Part shown: one piece after another, positions 11,138-20,861 of the stretch | Layout of the letters: each line of letters opens with the position of its first letter | How positions within the stretch are numbered: position 1 is the first letter of the stretch | NCBI GenBank assembly: GCA_963970005.1 | Contig: CAXAMN010000001.1 | Span: 3,891,296 to 3,955,295, forward strand | DNA from: Durusdinium trenchii | Lineage: Eukaryota > Sar > Dinophyceae > Suessiales > Symbiodiniaceae | Length of the DNA stretch: 64,000 bases | Direction of reading: 5' to 3' | Made by a program: the position numbers and the translations under genes | The notes under the pieces: generated by a model | Database searches by the model: none | What the model was told of the DNA's origin: nothing | The model's input: only the letters and a program-made list of their open reading frames with translations

Positions 11138-12034
11138 ATGCCTGGCTCCGGGTTCTCATGGCAGGTTGATCCAAAGTATCTTGACATTTTGGTATCTGAG
11201 CTAGGCTTAGCCAGTGCAAAGGAATTGACTCTCCAAATTCCAAGGATACAGGAAAGGGAGATCGTTCAATTGACAAAGAATTATCTCTATATAGAAGAAG
11301 CAATTGAATTTCGAAGACTTGCCGGCACGGCGCTATACTTGTCTTTGGACAGACCTTCGACTCAATATGCCATGAACGAGATAAATTCAAACATGGCAAA
11401 TCCAATTAGGTTGCACATGATAAGATTGCGTAGGCTTGGACGATACCTTGCCAAATATCCATCTGAGGTATGGCTCTTCGAACTACAAGATACTCCATCG
11501 GAAATTGTGATATTTATCGATTCGGATTGGGCGACAGACAAGGCAACACGTCGTTCAATATCTGCATACGCAGAAAGGTTTGGCGCGTATCTCATTGAAG
11601 CGAGCTATACCCGTCAAACAATAGTAGTTCTTTCCAATGGAGAAGCAGAATTTTACTCAATGACGCGAGGAGGAACCGCCGGTCTGTTCTCAAAACACAT
11701 ATGGGAAGGTCTTGGATATAAGAACCTGTCTTTAATTATGATCAAAATCTTAATAGCCACAAAAGGGATAGCATCGCGCAACGGCGTAGGCAAGCTGAAG
11801 CACCTAGACATCAAGGAATTGTGGCTGCAGCAGAAAATGAAAGGTTCTCAACTCCGAATCCGGAAGGTTGGCACAGAAGTAAATTGGGTTGACCTCGACA
11901 CCAAAAGCTTGAGCGATCAACGCGTCAGCGTTAGTGACTTACTTAGCAACAGGTCATTGGGCTTGGTGGTGGTGAGTTTGCTGTGTGACCTGACCGGCGT
12001 AAAGGCTCAAGAAAAAGAAGAACGAGATGGTTAG
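11138..12034 (+). pseudogene. Copia RT end plus RNase H, copy B
   Basis: This 298-codon frame reads from the thumb region (FSWQVDPKYLDILVSELGL) through RNase H to the Pol C-terminus. It has one fewer A than copy A near 11218, so the stretch AKELTLQIPRIQEREIV is out of the ancestral frame before the frame recovers at EFRRLAGTALYL. DSDWATDKATRR and SNGEAEFYS are present, the third catalytic Asp region is degraded (IKILIATKGIAS), and the end reads GTEVNWVDLDTKSLSDQRVS. Beyond the stop, another frame encodes the hydrophobic stretch MHLLALIAIFWGTISM (about 12052-12100), which may be the old C-terminal tail. Confidence 0.8.
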
Positions 12035-12120
12035 AACCTCCTAATAGGTCCTTATGCATTTGTTGGCATTGATTGCCATTTTCTGGGGAACCATTTCTAT
12101 GTGTGGACGAAGGTATCGCA

Positions 12121-13449
12121 AAGGCATTGAAGATCATTAGCATTATTTCCATGCAAATTGATCCCCCAGAGCAAGCAACAACAAGACCAGGAGCTGCCAA
12201 TCATGGAGGGGGTCCAAGATTGAGAATATTACAGGCACTGTGGCACTCGCAGATATTTCTCAAGACAGGGTGTATATAATTGGAAATGGAGAAAGGTATC
12301 CCAAGAGAAATTATGATATGGTGCAAATAATATAATATAAAGAAAATCAATCGATATAAATTTCACGTAAGTATGCCATTTTGGCACAATATATTGCTTA
12401 TGGACAATGTGGCGGCTAGGTTCCACATGGCAACCTAAAGATTAACGATTCAGGCTGCAGAGGGATGTCAGAATATATAGCATATTCCATGCCCCATGAT
12501 ATGCATGATGTATAATTGCTAATAATATAGCCCCTTTAAGGGCCAAATTGCTATAAACTAGAAAAATAACAATCCCTTTTTACTTATTGATGGATCATTT
12601 CGCAATTGCTAAATATTACTAAACCTTCAATAATATTAAAACATATCATCGGACCTTCAGAAAGGATTTATTGTTTGATTTGTACGCCCCTTTATCCTTT
12701 CGTCCGACGTCCAATTTCTTCTTCAATTTATATTTAATTTCGTCGTCGAGGGTGCACCTGATTTGTTTATTTTATTTTTTGTTATTAATTCAATTCTATT
12801 ATAATAATTTAGAGGATATAATTTTATTGATTTAAATTTTCAATTCTATATAATATATCTTTAATTTTGCATCTGGCAGTGGCGACTCAGAAATTTCTGC
12901 AATGCATTCATGCTATATAATATGAATTAACATTATTATATAAAATATATTTTCAAATCTATATTATATCTTCAATTTATCATATCCATCACCATCATAT
13001 CCACCTTCCTCTTCAATTTCAATGTCAGATTATATCATATCCATATTATATCTTCAAATTCAGGTTTCATCATATCATCATCGCATGATCATCACCATCG
13101 GGTAATATTTGTGCGATATGTCATTTCTCACCATTGCAGCAACCATCATGGATGAAAACCTTATTGTGGCCTTTGGTGCGCACTTTGAATATGGAAAGAA
13201 AATCGATTTCCATTTCAAATGGAAAACATAGAATTATAGATAATTATGTTTGTTTTGCGCCTTTCTCAAGCACGCAGGACAAATATCTGGGGGTGCAAAT
13301 TCGGAATTTCCGCAAGCTATTGAGAACCCATAGAACTTACAACATTTACTAATTTCACAAATATTCTTTCTCAATACCATCCATGACCATGGCTTTTATG
13401 CTTAGCTATCGCCCATTTCATTTTTTAATGTTCGTGGGTCACCAAGTAC
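12121..13449. other. AT-rich gene-poor stretch
   Basis: About 1.3 kb of strongly AT-rich sequence with no credible coding frame, in contrast to the balanced composition of both window ends. A segment at 12410-12480 could be part of a decayed long terminal repeat of the preceding copia element, but I could not find a matching partner. A spliced-leader-like 15-mer lies at 12375-12389. Confidence 0.45.
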
Positions 13450-13582
13450 CGCGCCTGCCACGCAAATCGCACCGGCATAGCTGCGGCGACCAAGCGACCC
13501 CAGGACGTATATCCGACCCCTTAAGCACCCAACACCGTGCTTGCCACGCAAATCACGCCGACAAAATTGTAGCGACCAATTA
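13450..13582. repeat. Imperfect direct repeat, about 86-bp period
   Basis: The block around GCCACGCAAATCGCACCGGC (13457) recurs with several substitutions around 13543 (GCCACGCAAATCACGCCGAC). Each block runs on into a similar GCGACCAA stretch. The repeat is GC-rich and sits as an island inside AT-rich DNA. Confidence 0.65.
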
Positions 13583-14267
13583 GTTGCCAACTACTAATGG
13601 TTAGCGACGATTGGTGGATTAACGAATCTCCCCTCTAAAAAAAATAGAATATATATTAAGATCCATGCAAAGCAACATCGCTCGCCCCAACCCTCCCATC
13701 AAAGAATCATAAATAACCACCCCTTTAGGGAAATGAAATCTCCCTTCGAACGCCCTTTCTGGTTGAAATCGGCATCCTAAAATCCTAAATAATTAATCTA
13801 TAAATATCAATTTAATGAAATCTCCAAATCCTATTTCCATTCATTTCTCAAAATAATATAGATGCAATAATATTCTTATTTAAAAAATAATGAATTTTAA
13901 ACATATTAAAATATATACAATATAATTCTACCTTATGATATCATTTATATATATTTCGATTATGCAATTCGTAAAATCTAGACACTCACACCAAATGCTT
14001 CTAGTAATTACAATCTCGTAATAATTCCGTTCATATTTTTATACATAATAATTATTTTTTCCACAATAAATCCAATATGTTTACATTCATATTATATTAA
14101 TATTATTACGAAATCTATATTTCAATCATTCATAAAAAATTACGCCTCCCACGAAATCTTCATATTGAAATCCATAACAAATATCATCTCTATCAAAAAT
14201 TCTATGCATCAAATTTCATTAACTATTATATCTATTACGAAATCTACATTTTATATTCATTCACAGT
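13583..14267. other. AT-rich sequence without genes
   Basis: This is low-complexity AT-rich DNA with scattered runs such as AATAATTAT. I see no coding frame, RNA gene or regulatory motif in it. Confidence 0.5.
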
Positions 14268-14770
14268 CACATTCGCCCCCATTCACCCTCACAACATTCA
14301 CCCACACTCACTCTCACCCACAGTCACTCTCACACTCACCCACACTCGCACTCACTCACTCACATTCACTTACAATTACACTTACACTCACACTCACTCT
14401 CACTCTCTCTCACTCTCACACTCACACTCACTCTCTCTCACTCACTCTCCCACCTCACACTCACTTCACACTCACACTCACTCTCACTCTCACTCTCACA
14501 CTCACTCTCCCACTGTCACTCTCACTCACTCTCCCACATTCACTCAGACTCACTCACACTCACTTACACTCACACTCACACTCACTCTCACTCACTCTCA
14601 CTCTCACACTCACACTCACTCTCCCACTCTCACTAACTCTCCTACTCTCGCTCACACTCACACTCCCTCACACTCTCACTCTCACCCACACTCACTCTCA
14701 CTCACTCTCACTCTCACCCACACTCACTCTCACCCACAATCACTCTCACTCACACTCACTCACTCACCAC
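14268..14770. repeat. Pyrimidine-rich CTCACT/CTCACA microsatellite
   Basis: About 500 bp composed almost entirely of CTCACT, CTCACA and CACTCT hexamer variants on the + strand, so one strand is nearly pure C/T/A. It stays open in one frame as a Thr-His-Ser-rich translation, which is a by-product of the 6-bp period and not evidence of a gene. The tract could form triplex or other non-B DNA. Confidence 0.85.
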
Positions 14771-14904
14771 CACCGCCACCGTCACCACGATCCCCAACTT
14801 GATCACCACCATCACCTCTCTGCACCCCAATGCGTCTAGATCTCTAGACTTTCTGCTTATAGACCTCACACACACTGTTTGGGGTCTCTTGCCCGGATAA
14901 TTTT

Positions 14905-15060
14905 TTTGTGATGGTGGCAATTGGTTAGTGGCAATTGGTTGGCAGCAATCGGTTGAAAGAAATTTGTTGGCAGTAATTCCTTGGTGGACATTTGATGTTG
15001 ATAATTGGTGGGTAGCAATTGAATGGTGGCAATTGGTTGGTAATAATTGATTGATATTTC
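14905..15060. repeat. Diverged short-period repeat around AATTGGTTGGTAGC
   Basis: The motif recurs about ten times with substitutions (for example GGCAATTGGTTAGT, GGCAGCAATCGGTTG, GGTAGCAATTGAATGG). The same family, more AT-rich, appears at 18120-18500 on the far side of the assembly gap. Confidence 0.6.
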
Positions 15061-15220
15061 CCCAAACAGGTTTACCTGTGAGGGGTTCTTACTCCTTTTA
15101 AAGGGGTGCATGCTCGGGCCGGATGATTTTGAGTTTGTCTCCGGGCTTGTGTTCCTGGCCGCATGATTTCACCCTTGTCTCCCACTTGTCTCCCAGTAAG
15201 CTCTGGATGCTCTCAGTGCT

Positions 15221-15776
15221 NNNNNNNNNNNNNNNNNNNNNNNNNNNNNNNNNNNNNNNNNNNNNNNNNNNNNNNNNNNNNNNNNNNNNNNNNNNNNNNN
15301 NNNNNNNNNNNNNNNNNNNNNNNNNNNNNNNNNNNNNNNNNNNNNNNNNNNNNNNNNNNNNNNNNNNNNNNNNNNNNNNNNNNNNNNNNNNNNNNNNNNN
15401 NNNNNNNNNNNNNNNNNNNNNNNNNNNNNNNNNNNNNNNNNNNNNNNNNNNNNNNNNNNNNNNNNNNNNNNNNNNNNNNNNNNNNNNNNNNNNNNNNNNN
15501 NNNNNNNNNNNNNNNNNNNNNNNNNNNNNNNNNNNNNNNNNNNNNNNNNNNNNNNNNNNNNNNNNNNNNNNNNNNNNNNNNNNNNNNNNNNNNNNNNNNN
15601 NNNNNNNNNNNNNNNNNNNNNNNNNNNNNNNNNNNNNNNNNNNNNNNNNNNNNNNNNNNNNNNNNNNNNNNNNNNNNNNNNNNNNNNNNNNNNNNNNNNN
15701 NNNNNNNNNNNNNNNNNNNNNNNNNNNNNNNNNNNNNNNNNNNNNNNNNNNNNNNNNNNNNNNNNNNNNNNNNNNN
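15221..15776. other. Assembly gap
   Basis: 556 undetermined bases. The sequence resumes directly inside an ATGT microsatellite, so the gap is probably a simple-repeat collapse or scaffold join. Frames that appear to cross the gap are meaningless. Confidence 0.99.
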
Positions 15777-15830
15777 ATGTATGTATGTATGTATGTATGT
15801 ATGTATGTATGTATGTATGTATGTATGTAT
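15777..15830. repeat. (ATGT)n microsatellite
   Basis: Uninterrupted ATGT units run from the gap edge to 15830, followed by a TATATGTATA-rich tail to about 15870. The true length is unknown because the left end is in the gap. Confidence 0.97.
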
Positions 15831-15935
15831 TATATGTATATATATTTGTAGCATATGCAGATGTATGTTTACATATATAAAAATGGTATGTAAAATGCGG
15901 TCTATATATACATATGTATGTTCTTAGGTCTTTGA

Positions 15936-16214
15936 GTATGCAAATATGTTCTGTGTCATGGCAAGCGGCAGGCGCATTCTCTTGCTTGGCACCGCTTTAC
16001 AAGTTATGCTGCGGCTGTGACTATTGGAGAAGCTTTTTGCGGCGGAGCCAATCACAGGGACTTGGATTTTGATTATCAACGAGGCTATATGACGTGTCCT
16101 GAAGCAGATGAGCAGATTAAAGCTGATTTGGAGGAGCAGGTTGGGGTTGCTGGGAGGGAGGCTTTGATCTATGGATTGATTTTTGTTATGGCTGCTATGT
16201 TTTTGTACTTTTGA
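15936..16214 (+). CDS. Possible C-terminal exon with membrane tail (partial, unrecognised)
   Basis: One frame is open from just after a TGA at 15933 to TGA 16212-16214. It includes WHRFTSYAAAVTIGEAFCGG, an acidic segment (CPEADEQIKADLEEQ) and a final hydrophobic helix (ALIYGLIFVMAAMFLYF) ending at the stop. The look is that of a tail-anchored or multi-pass protein end. A TTCTTAG acceptor lies just upstream at about 15927. I do not recognise the family, and the preceding exons would lie in or beyond the gap. Confidence 0.35.
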   Translation, partial: VCKYVLCHGKRQAHSLAWHRFTSYAAAVTIGEAFCGGANHRDLDFDYQRGYMTCPEADEQIKADLEEQVGVAGREALIYGLIFVMAAMFLYF

Positions 16215-18119
16215 GCGTTGCAAGTGGCGCTATTCGGTGAGCGCATTGGAGGAAAGTCTTGTTGAAGCTCACGTGCCTGAAGCTCCAGATCACGACGAAA
16301 AACCGGCAGAGAATGCATTGTTGCTTTAGTGGTGTGCCATTCAATTAAAGCTTTGCTTTGCTTTGAGATATGAATGAACATGTAAGCAAGCGTGTTCTTT
16401 TGCCAGGATTTGGTGGCAATTCATGTGAATGAGGATGATTTGCCGGCTGTGGCAGTTTGATTCTTGTTGGAGACTATGGTCAATGGAAAGACAGATGCAG
16501 TTGAGAAAAGTTTGCCGGATAACGATATCATCTTTGTTGTTAGCAAGGGCGTTCAGACCGATATAACGGAGCTTGGGGCTTTGTCCTGCACTTCTGCTTG
16601 CGCTGGGTGTCACTCTCAGTGATGGATGGTTGATTGTATCGATGTCAACATTTTGGTTGCAGTCACGCGGCATGTGACATGATGAAAAGCGGAATCCATA
16701 CTGTGTGACCCTTTTTGGCACCTGGCTGCCCTGACTCTGAAGAGTCGTTGTGGCAGATGGCCTGCTGCGGGTTCATGAGGGTTGCGTGATGGTAGCCAAA
16801 AAGAAGATGTTTTTACTGACTTGCGAAAGCCAGCATGTTTGAATGCTTTTTTGCCGTTGCGGTGCTTGTCAAACACTGTTCCGACCCTGGCAGGTGTGGA
16901 TCAGCTGGAATTCGGCTTGGAGCAGTTTCACCACAAGCTCCGGTCAAATGCGTCAAAAACTCCTAGATGTTGGAGTCGATGCGTTTTGATAATTTGTGCG
17001 TCCCAGCTTGGCAAATTTTTTGATAAGTCAATGCGATGTTGCGTCCTGCTTGTGTTTGACAGGTCATTCTTGAGAGGTTGTCACAAAAATTTGTTATCCA
17101 AATGTGGTGGCGCCAATCATGTTACAGTGGGAATTGACATGAATGTTGGGGTTGCACTGACTTCTGCGACCCGGTGTATGGGCCTTTGAGTTTTTGCGCA
17201 TAGAAAGAGCCCTTTATCACAACAGATGCTTTTTGCATAATCGGAGCCTATTCCTCGTGCACCACAAGCGGACGCAAACAACCCAGGCGACCAGTGACTT
17301 TCAGAGAGTTTTTGAACATTTTTACATCTTTGAACAATCAGTGGATATGAACAAGCACTGCCAAAAAAATTTAAACGAAATTGCAAAATCATTTTTTTTG
17401 CCCGTGCACACACAGGCAATTGAAATCTGGAGCGAAATGAGGCTGGATTTGAAACTTTTCAAAGAGCTCCAGATTTGGTGGCAGCTTGCTTGGACGACCC
17501 GAAGATGAAGCCACCGAAGCCCTTCATAGTCTTAAGGGATTTTCCTTATTTCGCAGAGATCCTCGTAGATCCTCGTTTCGTTTTGAGTCACCACAAGTTT
17601 CTTTCGAGTTGCTTTGCATCGAAATACACTATTTTTACATATTTTCACCACAAGCGTTACATTGCTCGATTTGCTGTTTAGGTTGGCAGCTACTTTCGTG
17701 CGGATAATCAACGAAGCAATCACACACTCTTACGTCAAGTGTTGCGACCTATGCCAAACACAGGTCAATGCAGTACATGGCTAAGCCAAAGAAAGCAACT
17801 GCGTAGGAAAGAAAAGCCAAGCGCAGTGTCCGTGCTCTAAGGAAATCTTCATTTTAATTGGGTCTACGCATTCGTGTTTACAAAGGGGGCAACATATATC
17901 ACAACCTAGATCCATACATTTCATATTTTAGCCCTTATACGGTGTTCCATTGTAAAGTCAATGAAAAACAGAATTTTAATGCTTTCCCTTTGAATCTTGT
18001 ATATGCGTCTATATGGTGGACAACAGTTTTCTTCCTCTAGGAAATATTGCTAGCCATATTGTTCGGAGATTTCATTTTTAAACATTACTCTATTTGGGGT
18101 CTACGCTAGTATAATTTTA
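16215..18119. other. No confident gene
   Basis: Scattered short frames occur, the longest at 16782-17189 on the + strand (136 codons, Cys-rich, no motif). Codon use and motif content do not support any of them. Composition shifts steadily toward AT after 17600. Confidence 0.4.
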
Positions 18120-18960
18120 GATAATGATAATTAATTGGTAGCAAATGGGTAGGTAACAATTAATTGGTAACAATTAATTAATATAATAGCAATTAATTAG
18201 TAACAATTAATTAATAGCAATTATTTAGTAGCAATTAATTAATAGAAATTTATTAGTAGCAATTAATTGGTGGAAATTTATAATTAATAATTAATAAGTA
18301 ACAATTAATTGGTGTTAATTGGTTAATAATAATTAATAAATAGCAATTAGAAAGTAAGAAATGGTAAATAATAATTAATTAACGATAATTAATTAATAAT
18401 AATTAATTAATGTCAATTAATTAGTAATAATTAATGGATAATAATTAATTAATAATAATTAATTAATAACAATTAATTTGTAGCAATTAATAAATAACAA
18501 TTGGTTAATAATTTAATAACAATTAATTAATATAATTTTATTAATAATAATTAATTAATAAATAATTATTGTTAATAATTAATAAATAACAATTAATTAA
18601 TAATAATTTGTTAATAACAATTAAGAAGTAGCAATTAATTAATAATAATTAATAGGTAATAATTAATTAATAATATTTAATAAATAAACATTAATTAATT
18701 AAATAATATTATTATTAATAATTAATTATTACCTATATATTTATTATAATGTATTCATATATATATAAACATAATTTATTAATACTAATTAATTAATTAA
18801 ATATTTATTAATAACAATATAATAATTAATTTAAATACATATATTAATATTCAACAAATATATTAATACCAATTAATTAACCATAATTAATTAACCATAA
18901 TTAATTACTAATTAACACTAATAATTAGTAAATACCAATTAATTAAATAGAGAACGAATA
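18120..18960. repeat. AATTAATTAAT-rich low-complexity tract
   Basis: More than 800 bp made of variants of TAATTAATTAGTAGCAATTAATTAAT. Early units keep the GGTAGCAA/GGTAACAA core seen at 14905-15060, while later units degrade to nearly pure A/T. It is one of the most AT-rich parts of the window. Confidence 0.8.
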
Positions 18961-20861
18961 GAAAGAAAGAAAAACACATATCAATATAAAGAATTATTTA
19001 GGATATTTATTAATATGTATATATTAAAGGAAAGACTTTCCCAGCACCATCAAGACCAACAATCACTTAACAGCGTTTCTTGAAATCTTTGCCAGATGTG
19101 GTCCATATAATCTCAACTCTCATCGCGTTGTCCTAACCCTTTACCTATCGCCTTGCTCGCCAACACCTAGAAACCGAAACCATGACAACTTCATGATACT
19201 AAGGATTGAGGAAAGCCAGGGTATTAATTATATTCAATATACAATATTCTTTAAATATTTGATATTTTTCAATGGAACAACAAAAAATCAAAAAATATAT
19301 CTATAGGTCCTAGGTGAATCTTGAGGGAACCTCTTATTCCCGGGAAGACAGAGGAACTGATGATCCGAATCCGAATGGCTTTTGGCCCAGGATCGGATCC
19401 TCCGTACCCGGTTGCACACCCACGATTGCGGCACTGATCTTGCACTTGTGATGTGATGACACATGGGTGTGACGACCCCCTCTGTAGCCCAATGGGATTT
19501 GTCGTGGATGTTTCTTTCAAGGGTCGAAATCGTCTATGCCTATGCACATGTAAACTCACATCCTTCATCCATGTGGTTAGGTTCAAACAAGAACATCTTG
19601 AAACACTTAGAGATTCGGCGGACATCCCAGAGTAAAGGAACAGTTCTCTTGGGAAAAGGAACCACATAGTAGAGAGAACTCCCGCCATGCCCTCGATGCC
19701 TCCCAATTCTGTTTAAAAATAGCAAAGCACTGTAATTATTGGTTCCCCCAAACATATCCAAACATGATTCACTGGGCTTAAATGGGTGGCAAGCGAGCCT
19801 TCGAAGAAGAGATGGTCGACCAGTACAACCGCCAACACGTGGGCAGTGGGAAGATCACTTTCCATGCACGTGGGCAGTCTGGGACCACACTTTAAAATTG
19901 TTAAAATCACGCTCAGAGGATCCACGGGAACTGGATTCGAGATCGACCACTTGGCTGTCCAGGAACCTGGAAACCATAAACATATTCCCCAGAAGAGGAT
20001 TTAACCATAGGGAAAATAACAAATCACCTTAAACTAAACCAGGACCAAGTACGACAGTGATCCCTGGCTGTCCAGGAACCTGGAAACCATAAACATATTC
20101 CCCAGAAGAGGATTTAACCATAGGGAAAATAACAAATCACCTTAAACTAAACCAGGACCAAGTACGACAGTGATCCCACTTCGAGGGTGACACCCCCCTG
20201 GAATCTGTTCAAGTGCTATGACGTTCCAAAAGGTTATCCTAAGAATTGTTTCTACATCGCAAAACTCTCAAAATTGGGTCGGTGTTTTTGGTGGTACCAA
20301 GTAGGCTCATGACTCCCTGATGGGCCACTGACAAACCAACTTGGGCCATACATCACCTCTTTGGAAGATGGTCAGGTTCTTTGGGTGTACATCCTACACC
20401 AGTTTTCAAACACTTCTCTGGACTCCATCAGTTCAGGGGATCAGTGACGAGGTGGCTCAGGTGTCCATGTTTGATGCGGACTTGAATAAACAGCAATATC
20501 ACCAGGACCTTCCAACGTAACAGAAATTTAAGTACAATCCATTTTTGTAGCATAAATCTCAGGTTTCACAGAAGCGAGCAGTTTTCAGAGGGTCGAGCAG
20601 AAATTTGAATTCGCTCACTTTTTGAGCCCAACATTGCCATCGGCTCAAACTTCCACGCTCAAAAGCCCTGATGTGTGTGGGCAGTGTGAGCAGGCCAGGT
20701 TCTCTAGGTCACGCAACCTGGGCAAACAGGAGGTGGGCCTGGCTTGTACTTGAAACCGGTCTTGAGATCATGGGGGCGGTTGATTGAATAAGGAAAACGA
20801 TTGTGGATTGGCTAGCCTTTTGACCTCGATCTTAGTTTTATAAAGCGGCGCTTTGGGTGCC
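18961..20861. other. Non-coding interval with one exact duplication
   Basis: No credible gene is visible. Short frames at 19269-19706 and 19739-20032 lack motifs and are crossed by the 113-bp duplication. Composition returns to roughly balanced near 19300, marking the end of the AT-rich island. Confidence 0.4.
19952..20177. repeat. Exact 113-bp tandem duplication
   Basis: The segment starting TGGCTGTCCAGGAACCTGG (19952-20064) is repeated immediately and without a mismatch that I can see at 20065-20177. Such identity implies a recent duplication or an assembly artefact. Confidence 0.92.

Larger units (their letters stand above)
9126..12120 (+). mobile_element. Two truncated Ty1/copia elements joined head to tail
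   Basis: The order of Pol blocks is RNase H (9126-9866), integrase C-terminal region (about 9872-10300), linker (10320-10520), reverse transcriptase (about 10530-11125), RNase H again (11138-12034), then a short hydrophobic tail. The two RNase H blocks are close copies over about 735 bp. A complete copia element has integrase before RT before RNase H, so the first RNase H belongs to a second element truncated at about 9870. I see no long terminal repeats, although the AT-rich DNA after 12034 could contain a decayed one. Stops and frameshifts throughout show the element is dead. Confidence 0.85.

Noticed and set aside
9126-12034. Fusion of the + strand methyltransferase with the copia element as a DNMT-bearing retrotransposon
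   Set aside because: The methyltransferase has its own stop at 8883, five spliceosomal introns, and a 242-bp non-coding spacer before copia homology. Adjacency alone is not evidence of fusion.
14165-14839. Long open frame rich in Thr, His, Ser and Leu
   Set aside because: It is a translation of the CTCACT/CTCACA microsatellite, whose 6-bp period keeps frames open without selection.
15123-15927. Long frames crossing the N gap on both strands
   Set aside because: They exist only because undetermined bases contain no stop codons.
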